A stretch of 64,000 nt of DNA. Origin: UBA8401 sp041665525 (GTDB lineage Bacteria > Bacteroidota > Ignavibacteria > UBA10030 > UBA8401). The notes under the pieces are model-generated. The model was not told the origin of the DNA, ran no database searches, and worked only from the letters and a program-made list of their open reading frames with translations. The first letter of the stretch is position 1. Each line of letters begins with the position of its first letter. The stretch is from positions 1-64,000 of the forward strand of contig JBAYIS010000010.1 of the NCBI GenBank assembly GCA_041665525.1, written 5' to 3'. The position numbers were made by a program, and so were the translations under genes. Positions 46,229 to 55,003 of the stretch are shown piece after piece.

Positions 46229-46729
46229 AATCTATTCCTGAAAAATATCCATGAACTGCACGGAAAGATAGTTGATTAAACGATATCAGGCAAGGTTATG
46301 CGAAAGGGATAGCGTCTGAATTTGGAAGTTTCTGTCGAAAAAAAATAAATACAGCGTGCGGATTTCCGAACCCGGGGCACCAAGCGAGACAGGGAGTGAA
46401 TTACGAGCGGTAGAAAAATAGTTTGATCAATTGTTTTATATGTGTGCGGATAAACGACAGATCCCCCAAAAGAAAAACTTTCGGGGGATCTGTTACTGCC
46501 GGATGTTAAGCGCACGGCGGTTTGCGCAATTACCAACAGGTACGCATTAATGGAGACTTCTAAAAATCCCAAATCGATGTCATTCCCCAAACGGCCCACC
46601 ACGAATTGGTCTCTTCGGGAAAATCTCGTTTTCTACCGAAATTAAAGTCTGAGATTTCTCGTCCCGCTCTTGATTATATTTTATGGCGGAACTCGAAATG
46701 AACATGAATAATGAATAATTCAGAGGTCA
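46229..46729. other. Non-coding stretch between SRAP gene and AraC-type gene
   Basis: This 501-base stretch contains a hairpin (46458-46492) and MITE copy B (46551-46732). A minus-strand frame at 46276-46602 is open but has no signal, no family match and odd composition, so I do not treat it as a gene. Nothing else was seen. Confidence 0.6.
46458..46492. terminator. Ten-pair hairpin
   Basis: CAGATCCCCC and GGGGGATCTG pair perfectly with a 15-base loop. There is no strong T run on either side. It lies downstream of the AraC-type gene and upstream of the SRAP gene (both minus strand), so it may terminate the former or act in the SRAP leader. Confidence 0.5.
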
Positions 46730-46732
46730 CTA
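46551..46732. mobile_element. MITE-like element, copy B
   Basis: Termini TGGAGACTTCTAAAAAT and AATTCAGAGGTCACTA form an imperfect inverted repeat. Read in reverse, it aligns along most of its length with copy C (56088-56229), sharing CATTATTCATG, TCATTTCGAG, GAGAAATCTCAG, CTTTAATTTCGG, AACGAGATT and AATGACATCGATTTGGGATTT, with an extra segment of about 30 bases. The stop codon TAG of the AraC-type gene lies within its right end. Confidence 0.7.
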
Positions 46733-47065
46733 ATGAATAGTTATCCGCGACTTATTCTTTTCTCGAAACTCCCTCATTGTCATACCGGTTTTCTTTTTAA
46801 AGATTTTCGCGCCGCTGTCTTCTCGGTATCCGAATTCATAGCAGACATAAAAACAGGGATCGTCCCTGAGCAACAGAAATTCCTGCATGGCTTGCACTTT
46901 TCTCATGGTGATATAATCGGCGAGAGGAACTTGTTCCTTTCGCAGGAACGACTTTCGCAGAGTGTCGTACGACATATTCAGCTTCCTCGCCACATTGTGA
47001 ATCGTTTTCACCTCTTTGATGTTTTGATCGACGAACAGTTTTACGTTTGTTGTATCGACAGCCAT
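46730..47065 (-). CDS. Stand-alone AraC-type helix-turn-helix protein
   Basis: A 111-residue protein that is only the AraC DNA-binding region: KTIHNVARKLNMSYDTLRKS (first helix-turn-helix) and CYEFGYREDSGAKIFKKKTG, MTMREFREKN (second, with the conserved FGY...F.K..G.T...FR). No ligand-binding domain is present, so it may be controlled by its level or by a partner. The stop codon is supplied from the end of MITE copy B, yet the conserved domain looks complete. Confidence 0.82.
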   Translation of the reverse strand: MAVDTTNVKLFVDQNIKEVKTIHNVARKLNMSYDTLRKSFLRKEQVPLADYITMRKVQAMQEFLLLRDDPCFYVCYEFGYREDSGAKIFKKKTGMTMREFREKNKSRITIH

Positions 47066-47177
47066 ACCGGACTCCTTTCTTAAATGGTTTTGTCAAATAT
47101 AAAGTCTGGGCTTGTGCAACACAATTACGTGTTTACGGTATTTTTAAAAAGAGAATTGGAAGAGAATTAGAAGAAAG

Positions 47178-47607
47178 TTAACGAGCAGAGTCTATTGGAG
47201 GGATAGAAAAACGGTTCCGGATTTCATCGCTCACCCGTACCGGCCGGTTTGAAAGTTTATCGATAGGACACCAAATGGTGCGCCGGTGCAAGCACTTTCA
47301 TGTCGTCTCCGCGAAGGATTTCCGTATACCGCTCGAAGAAGTTTTTTATCGTTGTGCCTACCCGGGTGCGCGCAATGATCTTATCTTTTAACCGCGCCGA
47401 TCGTTTATAGTCTATTTCATGTCGAACAACAACCCAGGCAACCGTATCCTGCATATCCTTTGTAGCCGCGAAAGTCCAATGTGCAATGGCGACCTCCTGA
47501 ATCCATTCCACATACACCGTATTGTTGACATGGCCTAACATGTCGATATCTTCTGGCGAGATCTGGATGGGAAGATCAAATCGTTCGTTGACTGGATCGT
47601 TTGTCAT
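47178..47607 (-). pseudogene. Acyl-CoA thioesterase (4HBT hotdog), frameshifted
   Basis: The first frame gives 116 residues: ISPEDIDMLGHVNNTVYVEW and VVVRHEIDYKRSARLKDKII are hotdog thioesterase motifs of the 4-hydroxybenzoyl-CoA type. After KVL the frame ends APAHHLVSYR, unlike the family, while the neighbouring frame continues RRTIWCPIDKLSNRPVRVSD and EIRNRFSIPP to a TAA at 47178. Removing one C of the pair at 47285-47286 restores a 142-residue protein reading KVLARRTIWCPID. So there is a one-base insertion, either real or a sequencing error. Confidence 0.85.
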
Positions 47608-47611
47608 GATA

Positions 47612-49174
47612 CTATTTTAATAAGACGAGCTTTTGCGTCTGGAAAATATCTCCCGCTTGTATTCGGCAAAGATAAACACCGCCGGATACGCTCCCCGCAT
47701 CCCAACGCTGTTCATATGTTCCGGCATCCAGCCATCGGGAAAGTATGACAGCAACTTCTCTTCCAGCGAGATCAAAAATTTTTATCGAAACAAATGAAGA
47801 AAGAGCCATGCGAATCGTGATCGTCGTCGCTGGGTTGAACGGATTCGGATATGCCGGGAACACATCGAACGAAACGGCGGCACGGGAAGATTGGTGTACA
47901 ATGGTTGTTGTTGCCGCAGGAAAGGTGGTGATCCTCACCCGATCGGATTTGCTGTCACTCAACCGGTCAATTGCATATACATTTGGCGATTGATAATCCA
48001 CAAAATCAACAAATTGACCGATCGTTGAATATTCGGTTTCCCATCCCGCAACGACAGAACTATGGTGAATATGATATGGCCGCAAAGAAAGTGCTGCACC
48101 GTAACGGATAATTTCGCAGGACGTATCGGTGTCGGCCACGATAGCACCGCTGATTGTTGAAGATGTTACAAGGGAATCGTGGAACGCTATACTCAAATTC
48201 TTATTGATGAACAGCGTATGAAGACGGTACGTCACGTCAGAAAATGATTCAGCCACGACCGCAATGGTATTGCCGAGCAGGCGAGCATCTTCTACGCCCA
48301 ACAGTGATGAATGAAAGGGTAGTTTTGCATAAGAAACAAGATCGCCGTTCGACCGCACCGAAACAATGGCAAGCGATGTCAGGGCAAGACCTTCGATCCA
48401 CGGTGTGCCAAGGACAAACAGCGTATCACCGGAGAACAAGAGATTGCGCCCGCGCTCTTCCGGAAACGACAAATTATATTCGCGATGCCAGAGAATGCCG
48501 CCCGACGCATCCCATTTAACTATAGAGCAGTGCGACGTGTCTGCAACAAAAGAGTTTTGCGTAACTCCATAAATATTGTCGTTAGCATCTATTAAAATAT
48601 CATGCAAATAGAAGGTGCCGGCTTCGAACGGCTTTGATTGAAGCGACCAGAGTTTTTCGCCGGAAGGAGAGAATTTCAACAGCAGGTATTTTACTTCCGA
48701 AGAGTGCGAGATGCCGGCGACAAGAATATTTCCCTTGGAATCGAACGCCAGATCCTTCGGCATCTCCATAGTGCTTTCACCATTATTGCCGAACGTTGTG
48801 TCCCACACTACCGTACCGGATTTTGTGAGCATCAGTAGTCTCACGTTGAACGTTCCCGTGGTGTCTTCCGAGTGTCCGCAGACGATGATATGATCGTCAT
48901 CGTACGGACGAATGAAATATCCTTTTTCATCGAATCCGTAAATTCGGATGAGCTCGAATTTCTTTTGCTGTTCTGCTGTGACGGCGGAAATATAAAGGCC
49001 GAACGAATCCTTCACGAAATATCCGGTAGAATACACCGTGCCGTCATGATCGGTAAAAAAATCATTGACGAACACATGGGAGGCAGTATCGCCGAGAATA
49101 ACGTGCGACGCAGGCTGTACCTGAGAGGCTGCGTATTGTGCTAAAACGCAAAAAGCAATTGCCAGCCGGACCAT
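47612..49174 (-). CDS. Secreted beta-propeller protein with type IX sorting domain
   Basis: A 520-residue protein starting at ATG 49174, which overlaps the agmatine deiminase stop (TAATG). A signal peptide (MVRLAIAFCVLAQYAASQ) is followed by propeller-like repeats of the kind GNILVAGISHSSEVKYLLLK, NDNIYGVTQNSF and WDTTFGNNG, then a C-terminal sorting domain beginning YPNPFNPATTITIRMALSSF, with IKIFDLAGREVAVI and GVYLCRIQAGDIFQTQKLVL. It should be exported by the type IX system and attached or released at the surface. Confidence 0.88.
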   Translation of the reverse strand: MVRLAIAFCVLAQYAASQVQPASHVILGDTASHVFVNDFFTDHDGTVYSTGYFVKDSFGLYISAVTAEQQKKFELIRIYGFDEKGYFIRPYDDDHIIVCGHSEDTTGTFNVRLLMLTKSGTVVWDTTFGNNGESTMEMPKDLAFDSKGNILVAGISHSSEVKYLLLKFSPSGEKLWSLQSKPFEAGTFYLHDILIDANDNIYGVTQNSFVADTSHCSIVKWDASGGILWHREYNLSFPEERGRNLLFSGDTLFVLGTPWIEGLALTSLAIVSVRSNGDLVSYAKLPFHSSLLGVEDARLLGNTIAVVAESFSDVTYRLHTLFINKNLSIAFHDSLVTSSTISGAIVADTDTSCEIIRYGAALSLRPYHIHHSSVVAGWETEYSTIGQFVDFVDYQSPNVYAIDRLSDSKSDRVRITTFPAATTTIVHQSSRAAVSFDVFPAYPNPFNPATTITIRMALSSFVSIKIFDLAGREVAVILSRWLDAGTYEQRWDAGSVSGGVYLCRIQAGDIFQTQKLVLLK

Positions 49175-50214
49175 TATACTGCCGGCTCCTGCTGACTGAT
49201 GCAGTGCAGTGTTCCTAATCCCCAAACAAGATCGACGCAATCGATACCGATCACCGCACGGTTCGGAAATTGCGACTGGATAATAGTGAGTGCTTTTAAA
49301 TCGTTCGGATGGTTGAAGACCGGCACAATGACAAATCCATTACCGATCAAAAAATTTGCATAACTTGCGGGAAGCCGCTGGCCTTCATAGGCGACAACGC
49401 CGGGCATTGGCAGTTCAACAATAGTGAACGGATTGTTATCTTGGTCGGTCAGCGTGCGGAGCAATTTCAAATTCTCCAGCAGGATCTCATGGTTCTCATC
49501 TTGCGGATCATCTTCAACACACGTTAGGATTGTTGTGGGATTCACAAAACGGGAAAGATCGTCGATGTGCCCGTCCGTGTCATCTCCCACGATTCCATCG
49601 TTCAGCCAAAGGATTTTTTTCTGGCCGTAATATTCCTTTAAGAATAGTTCAATCTGTTCCTGATTGAGATGCGGATTCCTGTTCTTGTTCAACAGGCAAG
49701 CCTTCGTCGTGAGCAAACATCCTTTTCCATTTACTTCGATGGCGCCCCCCTCCATCACTATTCCGGGATAGAAAACGGGGAGTTTATACTCTTCGGCGAT
49801 CTTAGTCGGAACAACGTCGTCCAGATCGAACGGGGGATACTTTCCACCCCACGCATTGTATCCCCAATCGACGATCGCTTTCTTCTGTGCCGCGCTCGGA
49901 TTGACGACGAATGCCGGACCATGGTCTCGGCACCAGGCATCATTGGTCGGTATCCTGTGCAATGTGAACTGCTCTTTCGGAACACCGGCAAGGGACAGTC
50001 GCGATGTGACATCCTCGAACATTTCATCATCCTTCACATTAATGTGCACATGCTGAAAGCGCGCGATCGTCTTCACGATGTTGGTGTATATGAATGGGAC
50101 CGGTTCGAATTTGCCGGGCCACGATTCCTGTTTATGCGCCCAGGAAAGCCACGTTGCGGATTGCGGTTCCCATTCTGCGGGAAATCGATAACCAAGTTGT
50201 TTCGAAGTTTTCAT
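49174..50214 (-). CDS. aguA: Agmatine deiminase
   Basis: A 346-residue enzyme of the peptidyl-arginine deiminase fold. Family motifs include EWEPQSATWLSWAHKQESWP, NDAWCRDHGPAFVVN, GIVMEGGAIEVNGKGCLLTT, DGIVGDDTDGHIDDLSRFVN, and nucleophile Cys338 in GTLHCISQQEP. It hydrolyses agmatine to N-carbamoylputrescine and ammonia. The next enzyme in the pathway is encoded immediately upstream. Confidence 0.93.
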   Translation of the reverse strand: MKTSKQLGYRFPAEWEPQSATWLSWAHKQESWPGKFEPVPFIYTNIVKTIARFQHVHINVKDDEMFEDVTSRLSLAGVPKEQFTLHRIPTNDAWCRDHGPAFVVNPSAAQKKAIVDWGYNAWGGKYPPFDLDDVVPTKIAEEYKLPVFYPGIVMEGGAIEVNGKGCLLTTKACLLNKNRNPHLNQEQIELFLKEYYGQKKILWLNDGIVGDDTDGHIDDLSRFVNPTTILTCVEDDPQDENHEILLENLKLLRTLTDQDNNPFTIVELPMPGVVAYEGQRLPASYANFLIGNGFVIVPVFNHPNDLKALTIIQSQFPNRAVIGIDCVDLVWGLGTLHCISQQEPAV

Positions 50215-50227
50215 TATGTAGTAAACG

Positions 50228-50281
50228 ACAGAGACACAGAGTCACAGAATTGATTGATGTTCCGCGACTTTGTGTCTCTGT
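50228..50281. repeat. Intergenic inverted repeat between aguB and aguA
   Basis: ACAGAGACACAGAGTC and GACTTTGTGTCTCTGT pair over 16 bases with one mismatch around a 22-base loop. It fills most of the 77 bases between the two genes. It may be a dispersed repeat, or reduce readthrough or stabilise the aguB message. Confidence 0.7.
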
Positions 50282-50291
50282 GGTAAAAGAG

Positions 50292-51161
50292 TTAATCAAT
50301 AAACCGTTTTGTGATTTCGGAATACGCGTCGATTCTTCTGTCGCGGAGGAACGGCCAATGGACGCGGGTAGCATTGGATTTTGCGAGGTCAACCTCAACA
50401 ACATTCACCTCTTCTTTGTCGTGTGAAGCTTTGAAAAGTATTTCCCCCTGATTTCCGGCCACAAAGGAGCCTCCCCAGAACGTTTGATTTCCTTCGTGTC
50501 CCACGCGGTTAACGGAGACAACAGGGATGCCATTGGCAACAGCGTGCGAGCGCTGGATTGTTTCCCAGGCGTCATGCTGAATCTTGTTCACGGCAGATTC
50601 TTCGCCGTCTGCCCAACCGATGGCGGTTGGATAAAAGAGGATCTCTGCACCGGTCAGCGCCGTTAACCGTGCAGCCTCGGGATACCATTGGTCCCAGCAG
50701 ATCAGGACGCCGAGCGTTCCGAATTTTGTTACAAAGGATTTAAAACCGAGATCTCCGGGAGTGAAATAGAATTTTTCATAATAGGCAGGATCATCCGGAA
50801 TATGCATCTTCCGGTATTTTCCCAGATATGATCCGTCGGCATCAATTACCGCCGCGGTATTGTGGAAGATTCCCTCCGCTCTTTTTTCGAATAGGGAAGC
50901 GATGATTACCACGCCGAGTTCATTTGCAACAGCTTGCAGTGTTTCCGTCGATTTGCCGGGGATAGGTTCTGCCAGCGAAAACGGAGCATAGTCTTCCTTG
51001 TCACAGAAATAGAGCGAAGTGAAAAGCTCTTGAAGACAAACAACATTAGCTCCTTTTTGCGCCGCCGCACGGATTCCTTTCACAGCATTCGCCATGTTGG
51101 CTTGTCCGTCCCCCGAACAACTGTTTTGCACCAAACCAATCTTTATTTTTCTTGACGACAT
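50292..51161 (-). CDS. aguB: N-carbamoylputrescine amidase (nitrilase superfamily)
   Basis: A 289-residue carbon-nitrogen hydrolase with the catalytic triad Glu45 (CLQELFTSLYF), Lys117 (KYRKMHIPDD) and Cys154 (LICWDQWYPEAARL). Motifs DPAYYEKFYFTPGD and SVNRVGHEG are those of the AguB group. It turns N-carbamoylputrescine into putrescine, CO2 and ammonia. ATG 51161 is preferred to GTG 51173. It starts 21 bases after the fabF stop. Confidence 0.92.
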   Translation of the reverse strand: MSSRKIKIGLVQNSCSGDGQANMANAVKGIRAAAQKGANVVCLQELFTSLYFCDKEDYAPFSLAEPIPGKSTETLQAVANELGVVIIASLFEKRAEGIFHNTAAVIDADGSYLGKYRKMHIPDDPAYYEKFYFTPGDLGFKSFVTKFGTLGVLICWDQWYPEAARLTALTGAEILFYPTAIGWADGEESAVNKIQHDAWETIQRSHAVANGIPVVSVNRVGHEGNQTFWGGSFVAGNQGEILFKASHDKEEVNVVEVDLAKSNATRVHWPFLRDRRIDAYSEITKRFID

Positions 51162-51182
51162 TGATTTATCCACGAATACATT

Positions 51183-52415
51183 TTAGGCTTTTCCAAAACA
51201 GATGCTGGCGTTTGTTCCGCCGAAACCGAATCCATTGGAGAGTGCATACCGGATTTCCTTTTTACGGGCGACATTCGGAACATAGTCCAGATCGCATTCG
51301 GGATCCGGATTTTCCAGATTGATGGTCGGCGGGATGATTCCTTCTTTTAATGCAAGCACGGTCAGCACCGCCTCGATCGCTCCGGCAGCGCCGAGCAAAT
51401 GGCCGTGCATCGATTTTGTTGAGCTGACCATGATGTTTTTCGCATGGTCGCCGAACAGACGTTTCACCGCATGCGTTTCCGCAATATCACCAAGTCCGGT
51501 CGATGTACCGTGGGCATTCACATAATCGATATCTTCCGGTTTCAGCCCTGCAGATTGCACCGCCAATTTCATTGCGCGCATCGCACCATCGCCGTCCTCC
51601 GGGGGAGCGGTAAAATGATATGCATCGGCAGTCATACCGACGCCAAGAATTCTTCCATAGATCTTGGCACCGCGTTTTTTTGCATGTTCTTCTTCTTCAA
51701 TGATAAATGCACCGGCACCTTCACCAAGCACGAATCCGTCTCTGTCTTTATCAAACGGACGCGAAGCGCGTTCCGGTTCATCGTTTCGTTTGCTCATGGC
51801 ACGCGCCGAACAGAATCCTGCAACACCAATTTCTGTAATGGATGCTTCAGCACCGCCGACGATCATGGCATCGACCTCGCCGCGTCGTATGGCGTGAAAG
51901 CCGTCCGCGATGGCATGATTGCTCGTTGCACAGGCGGAGACGACACCGTAATTTAGTCCTTTTGCTCCAACCCGGATTGCCAGAAGTCCCGAGATCATAT
52001 TCACAATCACCGAAGGAATAAAGAACGGAGAAACTTGTTTTTGTCCCCCTTCTTCCAGCTTCAGGGACGTATGGCTGATCCCGATCAATCCTCCCACACC
52101 GGATCCGATGATGATACCGACCCGTTCGGCGTTTTCCGGAACGATCTGCAACCCGGAATCAGCCAGTGCGTCCAGGCCCGCCCCAATGCCGAATTGAATG
52201 CACAAATCCCAGCGGTTCACTTCTTTTGCATCAAAATACTTTTTGGGATCGAATCCCTTCACTTCTGCTGCTATTTTCGTGGTAAACTTCTCTTTATCAA
52301 ATTTCGTGATGTATCCGACACCGGATTTCCCCGCGATCGCATTTTTCCATGATTCTTCCACGGAAAGGCCAAGGGGAGAGATCAGCCCCATTCCCGTTAT
52401 GACAACATTACGCAT
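51183..52415 (-). CDS. fabF: Beta-ketoacyl-ACP synthase II
   Basis: A 410-residue thiolase-fold enzyme with the Cys-His-His triad: Cys162 in GVVSACATSNHAIADG, and the histidines in YVNAHGTSTGLGD and KSMHGHLLGAAGAIE. The last motif NGFGFGGTNASICF is complete. It extends acyl chains in fatty-acid synthesis. The usual partner acpP is not beside it; the gene heads a run with the polyamine genes. Confidence 0.96.
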   Translation of the reverse strand: MRNVVITGMGLISPLGLSVEESWKNAIAGKSGVGYITKFDKEKFTTKIAAEVKGFDPKKYFDAKEVNRWDLCIQFGIGAGLDALADSGLQIVPENAERVGIIIGSGVGGLIGISHTSLKLEEGGQKQVSPFFIPSVIVNMISGLLAIRVGAKGLNYGVVSACATSNHAIADGFHAIRRGEVDAMIVGGAEASITEIGVAGFCSARAMSKRNDEPERASRPFDKDRDGFVLGEGAGAFIIEEEEHAKKRGAKIYGRILGVGMTADAYHFTAPPEDGDGAMRAMKLAVQSAGLKPEDIDYVNAHGTSTGLGDIAETHAVKRLFGDHAKNIMVSSTKSMHGHLLGAAGAIEAVLTVLALKEGIIPPTINLENPDPECDLDYVPNVARKKEIRYALSNGFGFGGTNASICFGKA

Positions 52416-52500
52416 AATGATTCCCGATTAAAATGTGGTAGAAGATAGGGAAAATTTAGAAGTTGAACAAATTCCAGGGTGACTCCCGTTCCCGTAAACA

Positions 52501-52531
52501 ACAAAACCTTGCGATGGATGCAAGGTTTTGT
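52501..52531 (-). terminator. Terminator of the RiPP operon
   Basis: ACAAAACCTTGC and GCAAGGTTTTGT form a perfect 12-pair stem around seven bases. It lies 22 bases after the DoxX stop on the minus strand and is followed by TGTTTAC. The U-rich 3' arm (TTTTGTTGTTT) fits an intrinsic terminator. Confidence 0.8.
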
Positions 52532-52552
52532 CAATGAAATAACGATATCGCG

Positions 52553-53029
52553 TTACACTCTTTTTTTCCGCAGCTGAAGAATACTATCAACGGATATCCC
52601 TCCCGAGCCGAAGATCAGCAGGATCAACGACGCCAGCAAATGCTGGAATGGTGTTGCCGCAACAAATGATTCCACGTCGCTGAAGATGTTCGACAGCGCC
52701 TCGTAATCATCGGTAAGGTATGCAATACACAGGATCACAATTAACGGCACCGTGCAATACCTCGACCACAGCCCGATCATCAGCAATGTGCCGCAGACAA
52801 GCTCTGTCGTCCCGGCGGCGACTGCATTCATCTGCGGAAACGGGATATTGAGTGAAGCAAAGAATTCAGTTGTCCGTTCGAGATTGGACAGCTTTCCGAG
52901 TCCCGTTTGAAAAAAATCATATCCCCAGTACAATCGGATCAGGAGAAGCAACGGATGGCGAAGCGCAGAAACGGCAGAGACGTACCGCTTGTGCACATCA
53001 GGAATGAGTTTCAAGAATCTGTTTTTCAT
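52553..53029 (-). CDS. DoxX-family membrane protein of the bufferin-like operon
   Basis: A 158-residue protein with four membrane helices. LLIRLYWGYDFFQTGLGKLS, IPFPQMNAVAAGTTELVCGT and LMIGLWSRYCTVPLIVILCI are DoxX signatures. In hvf/buf operons a DoxX-like gene (HvfD/BufD type) follows the maturase pair, as here, 89 bases after the DUF2063 gene. Its role in these operons is thought to be redox or membrane-linked and is not settled. Confidence 0.85.
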   Translation of the reverse strand: MKNRFLKLIPDVHKRYVSAVSALRHPLLLLIRLYWGYDFFQTGLGKLSNLERTTEFFASLNIPFPQMNAVAAGTTELVCGTLLMIGLWSRYCTVPLIVILCIAYLTDDYEALSNIFSDVESFVAATPFQHLLASLILLIFGSGGISVDSILQLRKKRV

Positions 53030-53118
53030 GGAAAGTATTTCCTGCGGGAGGCGAAGACAAATAATTGGTAAAGTACATAAAAATCATGCGATAATGGGTG
53101 CGGAACCTCCGCCGCTGT

Positions 53119-53961
53119 TTATTGCAATTCTACGGCGGAAAAATATCCGCTTGCAATCCAATCGTTAAACCAATTGAACAGTTCTTTTTGCAGGGTTGCT
53201 TCCGCTTCCGGGAAGCGCCCGGCAAGAATCGCCAGCGCTTCACTGAATGGTTTTTGGGATACCAGCGCATCAAGCAGAACGTACTGCCGAAGAGAAAGTT
53301 CTTCCCAGAACACCCTAAAATCTCTTCGGTACACAACGGTAAAACTGTTTATCATTGCCGGAGGATCCGGCGTTCGCTCATCCATCACAGCATCAAGATA
53401 TGCACAAACGTCATATTTGAATTCCAAAAGTTCCAATGCTGCAATCGGTTTCAGAATCGCGTTTCCCCATTGTCCCTGCGGTACTGAGGCGATCTGTTGC
53501 GCGGTAAGAAGCGGCAGTTCTTCTGCCGCTAAAGTATTGGTGATGGATAGTTCGAGCCGGGACAGGTCGAAAAGGAATTCCCTGTTTGGCAGGGACGATT
53601 CGTAGATGAACAACGGAAAGTGTCTTCCAAGATGATTCAATGTATAGCTCTGCGAAGGATACTTCCGCACATATTCTTCGGCAATCAGCCTGTTGAACAC
53701 ATCTTCGCCCAGAAATGTTTTTACTCCGGGAAAGTCGATCGCCATCGATTCCGTCATTCGCAAGAAGAACATCCGGCGGTAGATGGCGATCCGCTCCACC
53801 GGCGAAAGTGTTTTTGAGGGAAGCACATTCGCAACCGCATCTGCAAATGGCAGCGAACGCTCCGCCTGTTCCGATCTCCATGCCTCGTCGTTTGATCCGG
53901 GATGTTCGATGACGCTTTGCATCCACTGTTGTATCGTTGAAAGCGGTACGTTCGGGTTCAT
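53119..53961 (-). CDS. bufC: DUF2063 protein, maturase partner BufC/HvfC
   Basis: A 280-residue soluble protein. The N-terminal DUF2063 region carries SPVERIAIYRRMFFLRMTES and DFPGVKTFLGEDVFNRLIAE, and RKYPSQSYTLNHLGRHFPLF. The remainder has NTFT-like strands (VVYRRDFRVFWEELSLRQYV). In hvf/buf systems this protein binds the precursor and delivers it to the DUF692 enzyme. It begins five bases after that gene, so both should be made in equal amounts. Confidence 0.9.
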   Translation of the reverse strand: MNPNVPLSTIQQWMQSVIEHPGSNDEAWRSEQAERSLPFADAVANVLPSKTLSPVERIAIYRRMFFLRMTESMAIDFPGVKTFLGEDVFNRLIAEEYVRKYPSQSYTLNHLGRHFPLFIYESSLPNREFLFDLSRLELSITNTLAAEELPLLTAQQIASVPQGQWGNAILKPIAALELLEFKYDVCAYLDAVMDERTPDPPAMINSFTVVYRRDFRVFWEELSLRQYVLLDALVSQKPFSEALAILAGRFPEAEATLQKELFNWFNDWIASGYFSAVELQ

Positions 53962-53966
53962 ATGGT

Positions 53967-54902
53967 TTATAACTTCTGGCTCATAGAATTGACCAATTCG
54001 TTCTTCTCCAGCGGTGTTACTCTCATTTTTGGAGCGGCAGCCGGCCGTGCGAACACCGTTGTTGCAGGATCGATCTTTTCGCTGCGATAACGCCCGGCCT
54101 TTAGAGCTTCATTGTGAACAACGTCAAACTCCGGTATGTCTTCGTCCCACTCCAGCAGCGTGTTGCGTCCCCCCGTCCGCTGATATGCATATCGGTACAA
54201 CTCCCAGACGGCGTCGATCACGTGATCGTTGTGTGTATCAAGGATGTGTGTCCCTTTATTGGTGTGTCCTGCAAGATGATACTGGCAGATCAGCGACGGA
54301 TCGATTCGATCGATAAATTCTTTTACATCAAATCCATGATTGTAGGCACTGACATAAATGTTGTTTACATCCATCAGCATGCCGCAGTGCGATTCTTCCA
54401 TCAGCCGCGCATGGAAATCCCACTCCGTCATCGTGGACGATGCAAACTGCACATACGTCGAAACATTCTCCAGGGCGAGCGGCCGTTCCATGAAGTCCAT
54501 CACCTGTTTCACTTTGGCGGTAATGTGTTTTAGGGATTCTTCGGTGTAGGGGATCGGAAGAAGATCGTGAACATTGTGTGCGTTCATACCGGTCCAGCAG
54601 AGGTGATCGGAGATATACGGCGATTTAACCCGATCGGCGAGCGCCTTCAGCAGTTTCAGATATTCGAAATTTATCTGATCACTGCTGCCGACGGAGAGCG
54701 AAACGCCGTGCAACACGATGGGATACCGCTCGGCGACTTTGTCGAGAACGTATCTCACCCGGCCGCCCGACTCCAGATATGTTTCTGAGATTACTTCAAA
54801 CCAATCCACATTCGGATGGTGCTCCAGAATGTGATTGTAGTGAACGCTGCGGAGCCCGACACCGAAGCCGAAATCAGGAATATTCCATTTATTTGCCGTC
54901 AT
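53967..54902 (-). CDS. bufB: MNIO-family (DUF692) RiPP maturase BufB/HvfB
   Basis: A 311-residue TIM-barrel enzyme with all DUF692 motifs: GFGVGLRSVHYNHILEHHP, WFEVISETYLESGG, LHGVSLSVGSSD, ISDHLCWTGMNAHNVHDLLP, ALENVSTYVQFAS, LMDVNNIYVSAYNHGFD, CQYHLAGHTNKG, DTHNDHVIDAVWELY and LLEWDEDIPEF. The His, Asp, Glu and Asn residues in these motifs bind two or three iron atoms. Known members oxidise cysteines of the precursor peptide to oxazolone-thioamide or thiooxazole groups. The likely substrate is the repeat protein encoded 101 bases upstream. Confidence 0.93.
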   Translation of the reverse strand: MTANKWNIPDFGFGVGLRSVHYNHILEHHPNVDWFEVISETYLESGGRVRYVLDKVAERYPIVLHGVSLSVGSSDQINFEYLKLLKALADRVKSPYISDHLCWTGMNAHNVHDLLPIPYTEESLKHITAKVKQVMDFMERPLALENVSTYVQFASSTMTEWDFHARLMEESHCGMLMDVNNIYVSAYNHGFDVKEFIDRIDPSLICQYHLAGHTNKGTHILDTHNDHVIDAVWELYRYAYQRTGGRNTLLEWDEDIPEFDVVHNEALKAGRYRSEKIDPATTVFARPAAAPKMRVTPLEKNELVNSMSQKL

Positions 54903-54920
54903 AAAAATCTTTCTAGAACA

Positions 54921-54985
54921 CCAAAGCCGCAGTCTCGAAGGCGACCTTCCCGAAGGGACACATCGTGTCGGACAAGCGGCTTCGG
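54921..54985 (-). promoter_or_regulatory. Cloverleaf-like RNA between precursor and maturase genes
   Basis: On the minus strand CCGAAGCCGC (54985-54976) pairs with GCGGCTTTGG (54930-54921), ten pairs with one G-U. Inside are the hairpins GACAC-GAT-GTGTC (54969-54957) and CCTTCGGGAAGG (54956-54945). It fills the gap after the precursor stop. It may hold back readthrough or protect the precursor message. Confidence 0.6.
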
Positions 54986-55003
54986 CAAAGGAAGAGAAAA
55001 ATA

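Noticed and set aside
46276..46602. Minus-strand 108-residue frame upstream of the SRAP gene
   Set aside because: It runs through a hairpin and part of MITE copy B and has no recognisable domain or ribosome site.
54921..54985. tRNA-like gene suggested by the cloverleaf
   Set aside because: No CCA-end stem of seven pairs, no GTTCRANNC T-loop and no anticodon arm of the right size.
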